This document shows, piece after piece, positions 30,002-40,364 of a DNA stretch of 64,000 nucleotides; within the stretch, counting starts at the first letter, position 1, and every line of letters starts with the position of its first letter. Origin of the DNA: Porphyra umbilicalis. Its lineage: Eukaryota > Rhodophyta > Bangiophyceae > Bangiales > Bangiaceae. The DNA is taken from positions 1-64,000 of the forward strand of contig KV918837.1 of the NCBI GenBank assembly GCA_002049455.2, in the 5' to 3' direction. The notes under the pieces are model-generated. The model was not told the DNA's origin. It made no database searches and was given only the letters and a program-made list of their open reading frames with translations. The position numbers were made by a program, and so were the translations under genes.

Positions 30002-30007
30002 ATAAAA
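30002..30007 (+). promoter_or_regulatory. TATA-like box
   Basis: ATAAAA in CCCATAAAAGTGGG, about 145 bp upstream of the ATG of the glycine-rich gene. Suggestive only. Confidence 0.4.
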
Positions 30008-30148
30008 GTGGGTCGGTGGCCACCAGCGGAGCGAAGCGTCATCGCCCCCAAGCCAGGGTCGTGTTCCGAGACCGCATTCACGTACCGCCCCGCCTTGCGT
30101 CAATGCCCCCATTCCTTTGAGCGGCAACAGTTCTCCACGTTCTACACT

Positions 30149-31513
30149 ATGGCGCCTCGCCGTCTCCCGAGCGCGGCCGCCTTACTGGGCGCGGCCGCCG
30201 TCGTTTTTGTGATCACGTCTGGAGCAGTAGACTGCGCGCCGGTGGCGTCCAGCCGGCAGATCGTCTTCACTGACGGCGCCGGGCCTTTTGCACCCGCACA
30301 GGCCACCGCCCCCCAGTTTGTCTTTGTCACCTTCCCACAGCCGTCGGGCGCTGTCGTGGCCGTTCCCACTGGCGCGGGCACCCCCGCCACGCCTGCCGCC
30401 GCCCCGCGAGATTTGCGGTTTGGTGCCGACGCTGGCGATGGTGGTGACGCGGGCTCCTCGTCGCGAACGCCCGGCACGGGCGGCGACAGCGGCACAGTGG
30501 ACGTGACGGTCTCGGGCGGCGCCACGCTGGTGGACACTTCCAACGGCGGCGGCACTGTGTCGTTTGGCGGCGCTGGCGGGGATGGGGGCAACGCGGACGC
30601 TGCCAGGGGTGGCGATGGCGGCACGGGCGGTGACGCGACCGTATCGGCAACGGGCTCCTCTGTGATTGTCGGCCCCGGCACGGGGGCCGTGGCGTTTGGC
30701 GGCGCGGCGGGCAATGGCGGCAATGGCGGTTCGACCACCTTTGGTGCGAGGGGCGATCCGGGTGGCGACGGCGGCGACGCAACTGTGACCGCGTCCGGGT
30801 CGGGCGTTGTCTTCAGTGCTGGCGCGGGCGCGTCGGCGGTTGGGGGTGTCGGCGGCAATGGCGGCAGTGGAGACGCCCAGTCCGCGGACGGCGGCGACGG
30901 TGGCGACGCCGGCGACGCCACCCTGACCGTCTCTGGGACGGGCGTCATTATTGGGAACGGCGCGGGCGCGTCTCAGTTTGGGGGCAACGGCGGTCTTGGA
31001 CGCGATGGGGGGAGCATCGACTCCGCCGACGGTGGCAGCGGTGGCGATGGCGGCACCGCTGCCGTGACCGCGTCGGGGTCAGGGGTGGTCATTGCCGCCG
31101 GCGGCGGGGCGTCTGTGTTTGGCGGCGATGGCGGCGCGGGCGGCAGCCCTGGCGCCCGTGCCTTTGCCGACGGTGGCGACGGCGGCGACGGCGGCACCGC
31201 GTCGGTGACCGTGTCGGGGTCGGCGACGGTGGTCGGCCCCGGCGGGGGGGCGTCGACGTTTGGCGGCGCCGGCGGCGCGGGGGGCATTGGCGCGCAGGTG
31301 GGCGGTACCACCACCAATGGGGGGGAGGGAGGAAACGGCGGGAACGGCGCCAATGTCGCCGTGACCGTGTCGGGGTCGGGCGTGGCCTTCCCGACCAATG
31401 GGGGGACTCTCACCGTTGGGGGGGTCGGCGGCCGGGGGGGGGTCGGCGGCGATGACAGCGTCGATGGCGGCAATGGCGGCAACGCGGGGCCCGTCACGAT
31501 CAACTTTTCCTAG
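30149..31513 (+). CDS. secreted glycine-rich repeat protein
   Basis: 454 aa. The Met at 30149 is chosen because it opens a classical signal peptide: a basic n-region (APRRLPS), a hydrophobic core of Ala/Leu/Val (about residues 9-27) and a likely cut near VDCA. The mature protein has about seven and a half repeats of 45-50 residues. Each is a Gly/Asp/Asn-rich segment (GGDGGDGG) followed by a beta-type segment (ATVTVSGSGVVVG), a GAGAS turn and a (V/F)GG step, which could form a stacked beta-solenoid. It lacks Cys in the repeats and any membrane anchor. The pattern recalls bacterial PGRS-like or cell-wall glycine-rich proteins. An extracellular-matrix or wall role is an inference. The frame is open upstream of the ATG, but that part crosses the TATA-like site and looks non-coding. 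Confidence 0.8.
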   Translation: MAPRRLPSAAALLGAAAVVFVITSGAVDCAPVASSRQIVFTDGAGPFAPAQATAPQFVFVTFPQPSGAVVAVPTGAGTPATPAAAPRDLRFGADAGDGGDAGSSSRTPGTGGDSGTVDVTVSGGATLVDTSNGGGTVSFGGAGGDGGNADAARGGDGGTGGDATVSATGSSVIVGPGTGAVAFGGAAGNGGNGGSTTFGARGDPGGDGGDATVTASGSGVVFSAGAGASAVGGVGGNGGSGDAQSADGGDGGDAGDATLTVSGTGVIIGNGAGASQFGGNGGLGRDGGSIDSADGGSGGDGGTAAVTASGSGVVIAAGGGASVFGGDGGAGGSPGARAFADGGDGGDGGTASVTVSGSATVVGPGGGASTFGGAGGAGGIGAQVGGTTTNGGEGGNGGNGANVAVTVSGSGVAFPTNGGTLTVGGVGGRGGVGGDDSVDGGNGGNAGPVTINFS

Positions 31514-31830
31514 GCGCGCCGCGTGCGGGTGAGGGGGGGAAGAGGCACCCCCGCACCCCTCGCAGGGAGGAGGGTGGCGTGCGCCCGACGTGAGTCGCTA
31601 CCGCTCCGTTGGCGGGGGGGGGCGGGTCGGTGGGGGCGGCGGAGCGGGGGTGGTGGCCGCCGCCGCGAGCGGCTGCTGCGGCCGCCGCCGCCCTTGCCTC
31701 GGCTGACTAGCGCGTGTTTGATTTTTTGTCGCAGTGGCGGCGGGTGACCAGACGGCCGACGTTGGGATCACCAGGCCATATGTTTTGCCTTGCCGTATCG
31801 TCTCCGTTCGCTGAACCGGTGATCACCGTG
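31514..31830. other. no gene recognised
   Basis: 3' flank of the glycine-rich gene. G-runs, then AT-richer sequence. Confidence 0.35.
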
Positions 31831-31832
31831 TA

Positions 31833-31961
31833 TTGTGCTTCTCACAAAAACTGGATCCGCAACATCCGCTTCAGCATCATGAACCCCCCCCTGAGCCAAT
31901 GAAACAGTGGTTTTGCAACGGAAGCTGATGCACCGAGGTCCAGTTTTTTTGAGAAGCACAA
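31833..31961. mobile_element. mariner-like MITE, copy 1
   Basis: 129 bp bounded by TA on both sides (31831-31832, 31962-31963). TIRs TTGTGCTTCTCACAAAAACT and its near-perfect inverse. No ORF. TA duplication plus short TIRs fit a Tc1/mariner-derived MITE. Confidence 0.85.
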
Positions 31962-32031
31962 TATCAGTTGTATCAGTGATCGAGACTCGGTGTCGATACT
32001 GTACGCGTTTTTGGCCCCATCGAAGCGTGTA

Positions 32032-32160
32032 TTGTGCTTCTCACAAAAACTGGATCCGCAACATCCGCTTCAGCATCATGAACCGCCCCCTGAGCCAATG
32101 AAACAGTGATTTTGCAACGGAAGCTTATGCACCGAGGTCCAGTTTTTGTGAGAATCACAA
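32032..32160. mobile_element. mariner-like MITE, copy 2
   Basis: Also 129 bp, same orientation, TA at 32030-32031 and 32161-32162, few substitutions relative to copy 1. The two copies lie 199 bp apart start to start. Confidence 0.85.
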
Positions 32161-32162
32161 TA

Positions 32163-32549
32163 TCAAAGGCCATTCTCGATATACAGCAACTGTCAACGAT
32201 CTTGATCAAGATCCGCGAATCAGTCGTCTCAGCACAGACTTTCTCACGTTCGATTAAGATCATTCACTTGTGCTCTAGACTTTCATTGGACGAGGGGTGA
32301 CCCCATTGGTGAATCGGTGCAACAGAACTGGTCATCTGTAGGTCAATAACCGACATGCTCGAAGACCTCAGTAGTCTCGCGTCATCTGCAAGGCCCCGCT
32401 TCGCTGGAGGTCTTGTCTCGAGAATACTGTACTGTGCGGGGTTTGTATCGACGACCCCATCGAAACCCAGACTCGATACAGGCGTCCTGGCGGTTCCTGC
32501 TTGATCGAGGCTGTATCAAGAACGGCCTTTGATACGCGTTTGAGCGAAC
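32163..32549. other. no gene recognised
   Basis: AT-richer spacer with GATCTTGATCAAGATC-type palindromic motifs near 32199. Confidence 0.35.
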
Positions 32550-32736
32550 GGTGACGATCCCCCGCGCCGAATTTGCACGGCCGCACCGACGGCGCCGCCG
32601 CCGCCGCCGTCGCCGTCGCCGCTGCCACAGTGGGCGCTACACGCGTCGGCGCCGCCGCCGCTGCTGCCGCTCGCGCTCCGCGGTGCGGCCGCGGCAGGCG
32701 GCGGTACGGCGGCGCGGCGGCGGTCGGCCGCACGGC
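32550..32736. repeat. GCC/CGG triplet-rich block
   Basis: Triplet-rich sequence open in several frames. Continues directly into the CAACGG repeat. Confidence 0.65.
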
Positions 32737-32892
32737 GTCAGCTTTGACTACGTTTCCCAACGGAGCCCAGCGGTTCTTCAACGGACGGCCCGTTTTGCCC
32801 CACCTCCAACTAAACGCGAAACCGTTGGGCTCCGTTGAAGCTCAACGGAGCTCAACGGAGCCCCAACGAACGCCATTTCCGTTGGGCGTTTC
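32737..32892. repeat. CAACGG-cluster repeat, copy 1
   Basis: Eight or so CAACGG/CCGTTG hexamers in both orientations, starting GTCAGCTTTGACTA. It matches 35035-35195 in inverted orientation at that end and shares the CAACGG character throughout. Confidence 0.7.
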
Positions 32893-33427
32893 CAGCCCCT
32901 GGGGGGGGGTGGGCTCGCGATGGTCACATGTCGCACAGGATAGATTTGCGATGGTCACATGTCGAACACGATAGAGACTCGGTAAGGCCGCGTTAAGGAC
33001 CCTATTGGTACATTGAAGTAGATCTGACGAAGCCTAAGGACTCCCGGCGATTGCAATGAGAGATCGTGGCAATGGTATTTGGCGTGTCCTTCGAGCGCGG
33101 ACCCACCCGAAGACACAGTGGGAACGTGCGTAGCAGCTGGCCCTATAGCCGCTCGCACAGCTCTCTGATGAGCCATGTGTCCAAGCTGCGAGGGGGGAGC
33201 TCGTGTGTGCCGAGCAATCCACGAGATTCGGGCCAGTAGTCGCTGCAGTACGACACTGCGGCATGCTGACGGGGACAGATGGGGCTCGGATTATCCTACG
33301 CGGCGCACTTGAGCTGCCAAGAAGAGTGGAAGGGACAGCGAACACCGACGTAGTGTTGCTCCACTGGATCAAAAGAGCACAGTGTCTACAGTTTAGCAAT
33401 AGCAATAGAGCAAGAGACCGACGAAAA
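32893..33427. other. no gene recognised
   Basis: Includes two copies of a GCGATGGTCACATGTCG phrase at about 32918 and 32948. No gene seen. Confidence 0.35.
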
Positions 33428-33890
33428 TCAAACGTCCCATGGACAAACGACGTTCAAAAAGTAATGCATTGCTAGACGCTCAGCGAGCTGGCTGTGCAGC
33501 GTGGCAGGGAAATCCCCAAAGTCCTTGCGCTCCGTCAGCTCTGCGAGTTCGGGCACGACATGGATCACCCGCCGGACGCGGGCTAACGGCACCACCCGCA
33601 GTGCACAGTCCGTCTCGACGTCGTGCTTGTGCTGGCGGCGGTCGCAATGTTGACGTCGACGGCAACCAAGCCAATGAGAGGCCCGTACACGCAGTCTTTG
33701 AGGCGGGTGAAAAGAGCGCTGCCGGTGCCGGCGCCGCCGAGGCGGCGACGGTGGCAAGCGCGTCGGCTGTGGACGCCTCCATTGACGGGGATGCGGCGGT
33801 CGCAGCGGCTGCCTTCTTGTCCCCTTCACATACAGAAGACCTTTCCTTCACAGCAGTCGCACGCATCTTTCCGTTCGCTACTTTCGACAT
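33428..33890 (-). pseudogene. small unidentified gene relic with a frameshift
   Basis: From the Met at 33890 the frame gives a basic Lys/Ala-rich N-terminus (MSKVANGKMRATAVKERSS) followed by Ala/Ser-rich sequence. Near 33640 the protein-like reading moves to another frame, giving HKHDVETDCALRVVPLARVR, ELAELTERKDFGDFPATLHS and LAMHYFLNVV to a stop at 33428. Neither frame alone makes sense through the whole region, so a one-frame shift is likely. No family recognised. Confidence 0.4.
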
Positions 33891-33953
33891 CTTCTGCTTC
33901 CACGTCAAGCGTGGTTGAACGGTGCATGACACACAGAAAGCGTCGTTGTACAT

Positions 33954-34317
33954 ATCAGCATGTCCACCAGCCGGTACCGGTTCAGGCCAGCTTCAAATAA
34001 CGCAGCATCACGGCCTGTAGCGCGGGTCAGCACGAAGCGGCGTAGCTGCAGACAACACGCACAGAACCACGGTGTTCGTCCACCCCCCGAGCCCGCGCGC
34101 CCTGTGCACTCAGGACGGGCTTGTTGACTGGTTGGCTGACAAAATTAAATACCAAGAAAGTGCGACCGACGCTGCACATAACTGCAGAACTACAGTCCAC
34201 GACATGAGCTCAAGTCGGGTAGTTAACGACGTGCCTTCGGGCGATGGCGTCTGTGTGGCCAGGAAGCTCTGTCCTTGCACCCGATCGCGTCAGACTCACG
34301 CGCTCGGCTCCGTTGGA
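33954..34317. other. no gene recognised
   Basis: Spacer between the relic and repeat R1. Short frames only. Confidence 0.35.
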
Positions 34318-35032
34318 ATTCCAGGCACGTGCGTGCAATACCCTGGCCTTCAGGGCGGTGGCGCGCTCGGCGACGCATTGACACCGGGCACGCCGGCCGG
34401 CTCTATGGCCGCGAGCGCGCACGGGGGCACGTACAGCCACGTTGCCGTGGTGGGGGGGGCGTCGGGCGGGGAAAGAGGTGCCGCCTCCGCCACCGCAGCG
34501 GCGGCGGCCCGCCCGCGTCGCGGGGCGCCCACGGACGAGGCCGTCACTCCGCCGCGCAGCGCACCTGCGCACGGCGGGCAGGGCGGCCAAAACGTCGCAC
34601 GGGCGGGCGGATGGGACTGATCGCCGCGCGACGAGGCGCCTGAAACCGCGCCGCTAGATGGCGTCAGCGACCGCCGACGCGCCGCCGCAACAGAAGACGG
34701 CGCGCAGGCACGATCACCCGCGGGTCATCGTGGGCGCGTCAAGCCCCGGAAGTCGCTGCGCGCGGTCACCGCGCGCAACTCGGGGCGGTAGAGGGGGCAC
34801 GGGGGCAGGCGCCGTCCGGGCCCAGTGACCCCTGTGGCAGGACAGTCCTTCTCAGCCACGTAACTCCATTCGTTTTTAGCGTCATCGCGACCCTTCCAAC
34901 ACTGACACGCCCTCAGATCCCTGAGGACACGAATGCAGACTGCCACCTCTGAAACGGAGAGCAAGTCCCTTGATCTAAGTATATGTGTGCATCACTACAC
35001 TTTGAGAGCACCCTGTCCTAAAGGCCAGGGAA
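34318..35032 (+). mobile_element. repeat R, copy 1 (715 bp)
   Basis: One of four copies in 11 kb. Starts ATTCCAGGCACGTGCGTG and ends AAAGGCCAGGGAA. The terminal CCCTGGCCTT/AAGGCCAGGG forms short inverted repeats. Internal hairpins include the perfect GCGCGCGGT-C-ACCGCGCGC and a near-palindrome around CCCGCGGG. Arg/Ala-rich frames inside are not conserved as genes. Non-autonomous DNA transposon is the best guess. Confidence 0.82.
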
Positions 35033-35034
35033 CA

Positions 35035-35195
35035 TTGCCCAACGGTTCCCCAACGCTCTTCAACGAAGGAAAGGGCTTCAACGAACGCCCCACAGCGCCC
35101 AAAAACGCACAACTAAAAGCAGACGCGTTGAGCACCAACCTCCAACGGTTCCCCAACGGAAATGGCATCCGTTGGGCAACTTAGTCAAAGCTGAC
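35035..35195. repeat. CAACGG-cluster repeat, copy 2
   Basis: Directly follows R1. Bounded by TTGCCCAACGG and CCGTTGGGCAA, an 11-bp inverted repeat, with further CAACGG hexamers inside, then AGTCAAAGCTGACG shared with copy 1. Confidence 0.7.
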
Positions 35196-35220
35196 GTTAG
35201 TCAGAGTTGACGGCGGCGGG

Positions 35221-35249
35221 CGACGGGCACCCATCATGGGTGCCCGTCG
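35221..35249. repeat. perfect palindrome, 14-bp arms
   Basis: Arms 35221-35234 and 35236-35249 are exact reverse complements around one base, the same design as the 8.2-kb palindromes. Confidence 0.95.
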
Positions 35250-35373
35250 CCTTCCGTGGCTGGCACATGATGTGGCGCCGCCGGCGCCAATGGCAGTGAG
35301 GGGAAAGTCTCGATGGTGCCTGCCGCTGCCAGCCACCCCCCCATCCCGCTTCCTCCGCTGGTCGCGAGCCGCG

Positions 35374-35462
35374 GCGCCACGCGACGCGGCCGGCCGGCCG
35401 CCATATTGGCAGCCGCGCACCGTGCGCGGCGCACGCCGCCGCCGCGGCGGCGGCGGCCGTCG
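35374..35462. repeat. GC-rich repeat G, copy 1
   Basis: Shares CCACGCGACGCGGCCGG, ATATTGGCAGCCGCGCAC and the CGCCGCCGCCGCGGCGGCGG self-complementary tract with 36624-36714, same orientation. Confidence 0.75.
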
Positions 35463-35469
35463 GTACATG

Positions 35470-36620
35470 GTACCCCTCAGACGAATGCCGGATTCGTAAG
35501 GTCTTCATCTGTCAAACGATGGTCAGACGAATGCCCATTCGTCTGCCCGTTCGTAAGGGTGCGTTTTCGTTTGTGTCGTGTCTGTCATTCGTCAGGGAAA
35601 CGTTTGGGCTCGGTGACCCACTGACCAAGCCTTCTGAACAAGATGCTGGCAGTGAGGGACGTACTTCGAACATCGGAAGTAAGAATGTTTTTAATTACCC
35701 AGTACGTTCCCACTAACGGTCAAAAGCTACTAGTGAGCTGTACTAAGCTTCATGGGACCCTCCTGCCCCTGTTCGGCGTCGCTTTCCCCCACCCCCACAT
35801 GACGCCACCTGCCTCCTACCCTCTCCATACCCCCAGTGCCCACCCCCACAGGGAACGGGCGACGAAGCTCCGCCACCTCGTCCCCCACGTATCTACCCCC
35901 GTGCCAAGCCGGGTCAACATGGCACTGCGCTCCACCCCCAACCTCACGGGCCAAACGCACACACTCTCCCCCATATCCCTCCTGCTCCTCCCCACGTCAA
36001 AAAGCCTTTAACTCAACGGTCGTGACCGGCACCGAACACAACCACGTCGGTCACGACAAAAGAGATGGGGGGGGCAAGGTCGGTGCGCAAGAGGTTGGGG
36101 AGGTGCGGCAGGTCAGAGGTGCGGGAGGCAGTGGGGTGAGAACCACTTGCAGCAGTACGAATGGTGAGGTACGGGGTAAACCGTACAATGGTGTGAAGAG
36201 AGAGGAGGTGGCCACGGCGGCGGTAAGACGAGAGAGGGACAAGCGGGAGCGTTGCAGCGGGGTGGGGACATAAGAGACGATGACAGAACGGAGAGCGATA
36301 CACTACACCTGCGCGTCGGAAGACGAGGAGAGGCAAGGCCTCACTTCGAGAGAAAGGGGAGTCGTCTCCCAGGTTCCACTCCCGCCTGGCGGGCCTCTCC
36401 GATTGGCTACACCGCTGGTGTCTTCAAATGTTTGAACAGGAGTAGCCCCGAGGCCTACCTCAACAGCCTCAAGAAAGGGTCCCGACAGAAGAATCAGTGT
36501 TCTTAATTATTGAGATGTTTAGGTGGTCACGGGGGCCGCGAGAGCAGCCATGAGCGCGGTATGGTAAATGAAGCGCTGGTGATCGACAATTTCTTTTTTG
36601 GGTCGCTGCAATGGCCAACG
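35470..36620. other. no gene recognised
   Basis: Contains frames of up to 145 codons on both strands around 35730-36340 without recognisable character. Confidence 0.35.
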
Positions 36621-36623
36621 GCC

Positions 36624-36714
36624 CCACGCGACGCGGCCGGCCAATATGATATTGGCAGCCGCGCACAGTGCGCGGCGCACGCCGCCGCCGCGGCGGCGGC
36701 GGCCGCCGTCCGTC
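36624..36714. repeat. GC-rich repeat G, copy 2
   Basis: See copy 1 at 35374-35462. Confidence 0.75.
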
Positions 36715-36925
36715 GCCAGAAGTAGCGACACGACGAAGGCAGTCACTCGCATTCACGCTCCCGTTTGGGGGCGTCTGCCCGAACGGGGTCTTCTTCCGTG
36801 CTAGACGAGTTTGTGTCAGCTCAGGTCCTGGTCACGAGGGTCTATGATATGGTGCGTGTCCCAAAAACGAGACATGCGCGTTTTCTGAAGGACTGACATA
36901 TCACTGCACGGGGGCAGGTGGGGTG

Positions 36926-37082
36926 CACAGCGTTTTGTCCCCGATTCCTTAAAACTGAGAACTGCCAGATTCGAACTCGCCCACCGACGGTTCGCAGAAC
37001 TGTCGCACATTGATCATGCGATCAAATTATGCCCACTTTTTGTAGATCTTGGAGACAAAGCCCGCAGTGGAGTTCAGAAGTG
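36926..37082. repeat. dispersed repeat E, copy 2
   Basis: Homologous to 29457-29612 and includes the same B-box-like GTTCGAATC on the minus strand. Confidence 0.8.
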
Positions 37083-37206
37083 CTCGAAGACCATCTGCAC
37101 CGATATTCAGTGGGAATCATCCTCACACCAGCACCTGCAGATTCGGCAATTGTCCGGCGAAGTTGCTGCCCCATGCTCATGAAAGATCATTCCGATTCGC
37201 TGGTTC

Positions 37207-37324
37207 TGATCGTTCTGCGTATCGTGCTGAGAACTGTCTTGAAGTGGGAGTAAGATCATCCTGAGGATCGTGCTCAGGACTGTCCTGGCGTCGGAGTACA
37301 ATCATCCTGGGGACCGTCGTCATA
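37207..37324. repeat. 47-bp tandem repeat, about 2.5 units
   Basis: GATC(G/A)T(T/C)CTG...GTGCT(G/C)AG(A/G)ACTGTC recurs at a 47-bp step. Units are diverged. Confidence 0.6.
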
Positions 37325-37329
37325 GATTG

Positions 37330-38635
37330 AGTGAACGAGTGCGCAATATTGATCTAGATTCCTGTCTCAAGGACTCGATCGTAGATGATAGCCTGGACTA
37401 CTTCGAGTGACGTCGTGAGGAGGGTCTGCCGAACCCGATCAGAGAGCAAGACCTGCCCATGGGGCGTCGCTCCTGGGCCTCGAAACGTGTGCAGAGGGAG
37501 CCTCAATGTGACTTGGTAGTCGTGCGACCGACACGCTGTTTCCCGGCGCAGAGGGGATGGGAACTGGGTAAACATGCGTCGGCTCGCACATCGAGAATAC
37601 CGTGAAGTCCCGGACGCACCCAGTCCCGATTTATGAATGATTGGGTCTCCCACACGCGCAGTAAATTCGTCCTTAGCTCAGTGGCAATCTCGTCCCCTAT
37701 TGTCCTAACTCAGCAGGTCAAGAACTCGCAATCCCCCGGTTCAATACTCGCAATCCCCCGACTCAATACGTATCAGAAGCACTCGCACCACAGACTCAAG
37801 CGCATGAGCGATATGTCAGATTCCACGATGGGCATTGGTCTGAACGGAGAGAGTGTCAAAAGGATTTTGTGCACACTGTTGACGGTGTAGGCAAACATTT
37901 TGTTTGCGGAAGAGGCAGTGAGACTATCAGTTGAACTAGTTCTCACATTTTTATCGAATGACAGTCCCCGAGATGATCTGTGGGTCAGGATGGCACTGCT
38001 TCTGGAACGATCCCAGAATCAGTCCCGAAGATGATCCGTTGATCGAGTCCAGAAACTGTAGTGATGAACTGCCGAACCACAGAGGTCACTCGAGAATCAG
38101 GCAATCTGAAATTTAGGATTTTCGCTGATCCACGGAACTGTTGTGCACATTATCCTCCGAATCATGCTGAGGCCATCTCACAAAAGCTTTGCATGGCTAT
38201 CTCAAAACATTCTTTCGGGTCTACTCGTTATAGATTTACAAGCCGGCAAATTTTGAACTATCCCGGCGATGAAATACCGACCCGCAGTGTGGGGTACGAG
38301 AAAATTCTCGGCGGCGCGCTTACACGGTAAGACATTCCAAACCCCGACGCTGTTTCCAATGCCTGGAGGCACCCCGACACTGTTGGGCCCCCCTCCCAGA
38401 TGACCATTCAGGATCCTGTCGGGGTCACGAGACCCCGACACTTTCGCATGCCCTGGGCGACTGGGATGGCTTATCTCACGTCTGACGTGGATCGCTGCTG
38501 TCCAATCATTCGATCATGGTTTTTCGCACCCGCAACGAAGAGGATGCTAAATTTAGGAACTGGCTCGACGGATACTTGAGGCCTGAGGGCTGCGCAGTTG
38601 TATGGAGCGTTGATTTAAGTATTTCTGTCGACGTC
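37330..38635. other. no gene recognised
   Basis: AT-richer region with short frames only. A CCCCGACACTG motif recurs several times at 38340-38440. Confidence 0.35.
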
Positions 38636-38787
38636 GTCGTCACTAGGGTTGTGCAACACGCCCGGGGCGTGCTAAATTGCACGCCTGGGGCGTGCAATTT
38701 CACGTGTTTTGGGCGTGTCACGCCCTGCACGCCCAGAATTTTTGGGGCGTGATTGGGGCGTGCATGAAACAAAAGTACATAATTTCA

Positions 38788-39502
38788 ATTCCAGGCACGT
38801 GCGTGCAATACCCTGGCCTTCAATGCGGTAGCGCGCTCGGCGACGCATCGATACCGGGCACGCCGGCCGGCTCCATGGTCGCGAGCGTGCGCGGGGGCAC
38901 GTACAGCCACGTTGCCGTGGTGGGGGGGGCGTCGGGCGGGGAAAGGGGTGCCGCTTTCACCACCGCAGCAGCGGCGGCCCGCCAGCGTCGCGCGATGCCC
39001 ACGGGCGGGGCTGTCACTCCGCCGCGCGGCGCACCTGTGCTCGGCGAGCGGGGCGGCCGACACGGCGCACGGGCGGGCGGGTGGGATTGACCGCCGCGCG
39101 ACGGGGCGCCCCTAACCGCGCCGCTAGATGACGTCAGCAATCGCCGACGCGCCGCCGCAACAGAAGCAGGCGCGCAGGCACGATGACCCGCGCGTCATCG
39201 CGGCCGCGTCAAACCCCGGAAGTCACGGCTCGCGGTCGCCGCGCGCAGTTTGGGGCGGTGGGGGGGGCAGGGGGGCAAGCGCCGTCCGGGCACTGTGACC
39301 TTTGTGGCAGGACAGTCCATCTCAGCCATGTAACTCCATTCGCTTTTAGCGTCATCGCGACCCTTCCAGCACTGACGCGCCCTCAGATCCCTGAGGACAC
39401 GCATGCAGACTGTCACCTCTGAAATGGAGAGCAAGTCCCTTGATCTAAGTATATGTGTGCATCACTACACTTTGAGAGCACCCTGTCCTAAAGGCCAGGG
39501 AA
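38788..39502 (+). mobile_element. repeat R, copy 2, nested in the hAT-like element
   Basis: 715 bp, full length, same ends as R1 but more diverged in the hairpin region. Its position inside the hAT-like element means R moved later or was carried by it. Confidence 0.82.
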
Positions 39503-39699
39503 ATGCGCTCTTGGTGCGTCAGTCCACCGAATATTTTTCGGTGCTGTTCCGTGCAACCTTCGTTACTTTTTCAGGGCGCGGTGTCTTACTGCTCCGTCGA
39601 GCGTCCACAAACAAGGTGCTCGACGCTATGAGGCGTGGGGACAATTTTTCCGTCGTGTGCCCACAAACAAGGTGCTCGACGCCATGATGCGCGGGCGCC

Positions 39700-40227
39700 A
39701 TCTGTGCGGGATGGGCACAGCAACGGCCACCTGCTGTCATCAGCCAGGGAGGACACAGAGGGGCTCCTCGACACGGGCGCCAATGAGGACGTTGAATGCG
39801 ACGCATCGCGCGCCAGCCATGACCAGGCCGACGGCAGTGATGGAGGGGGCGCCGGCGGCGAGCTACGCGCCTCCTGAACGAGGAGGTCGCCCGATGCGCC
39901 ACGGCTGGCGCCGGCGTCCCTGGACAGGACGTTGGTCGTTCCGGCGACGAGGACGCCTCCGCGGTCATGACCGAGATTGATTTGATGACCATCTGCTCTG
40001 GCTTTGTGCGCGATGAGATGGGTGGGACTGCGGGCGGTGGGGCGGCCGGTAGAGGCAAGGCGAGCCGACGTCCCGTGATGCTGCAAAGTATCTTTGAGGC
40101 AGAGTGGCAGAGGCCAAGAGAGTGTATCGCATGCAGCTGTTTCCTCCATGTTTTCTGGCATTTTTGTGGTCCTTTGAACCATCCGAATTGCAAGAATATT
40201 GGGTACTTTGAATCGCCTATCAAGTAA
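39700..40227 (+). pseudogene. coding-like remnant inside the hAT-like element
   Basis: An acidic reading (EDTEGLLDTGANEDVECDAS, GGGAGGELRAS) ends at a TGA at 39875-39877. Protein-like sequence then resumes in another frame: EEVARCATAGAGVPGQDVG, DASAVMTEIDLMTICSGFV, then MLQSIFEAEWQRPRECIACS, ending at 40227. One frameshift near 39870 would join them. No domain recognised. It could be a captured host fragment or a decayed element gene. Confidence 0.35.
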
Positions 40228-40364
40228 GTGTCAAAACATGGGGGCTACATTAGGGGCGTAAGAGGGGCGTGCCAATGTTGGGGGCGTGCACAAGGGCGTG
40301 ATTAGGCGTGCATCGCCCACTCCGCCACCCAAAAAGGGGCGTGATGCACAACCCTAGTCGTCAC

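Larger units (their letters stand above)
38644..40356. mobile_element. hAT-like DNA transposon, non-autonomous, with nested repeat R2
   Basis: 1,713 bp with inverted ends TAGGGTTGTGCA(A/T)CACGCCC and a perfect 8-bp duplication GTCGTCAC on both sides (38636-38643, 40357-40364), the hallmark of hAT insertions. Subterminal regions are packed with GGGGCGTG motifs, typical transposase-binding repeats. Repeat R2 sits inside. The rest holds a frameshifted coding remnant but no recognisable hAT transposase. Confidence 0.9.

Noticed and set aside
34210-34657. Arg/Ala-rich ORFs in repeat R
   Set aside because: Frames are broken differently in the four R copies, so there is no sign of selection for coding.
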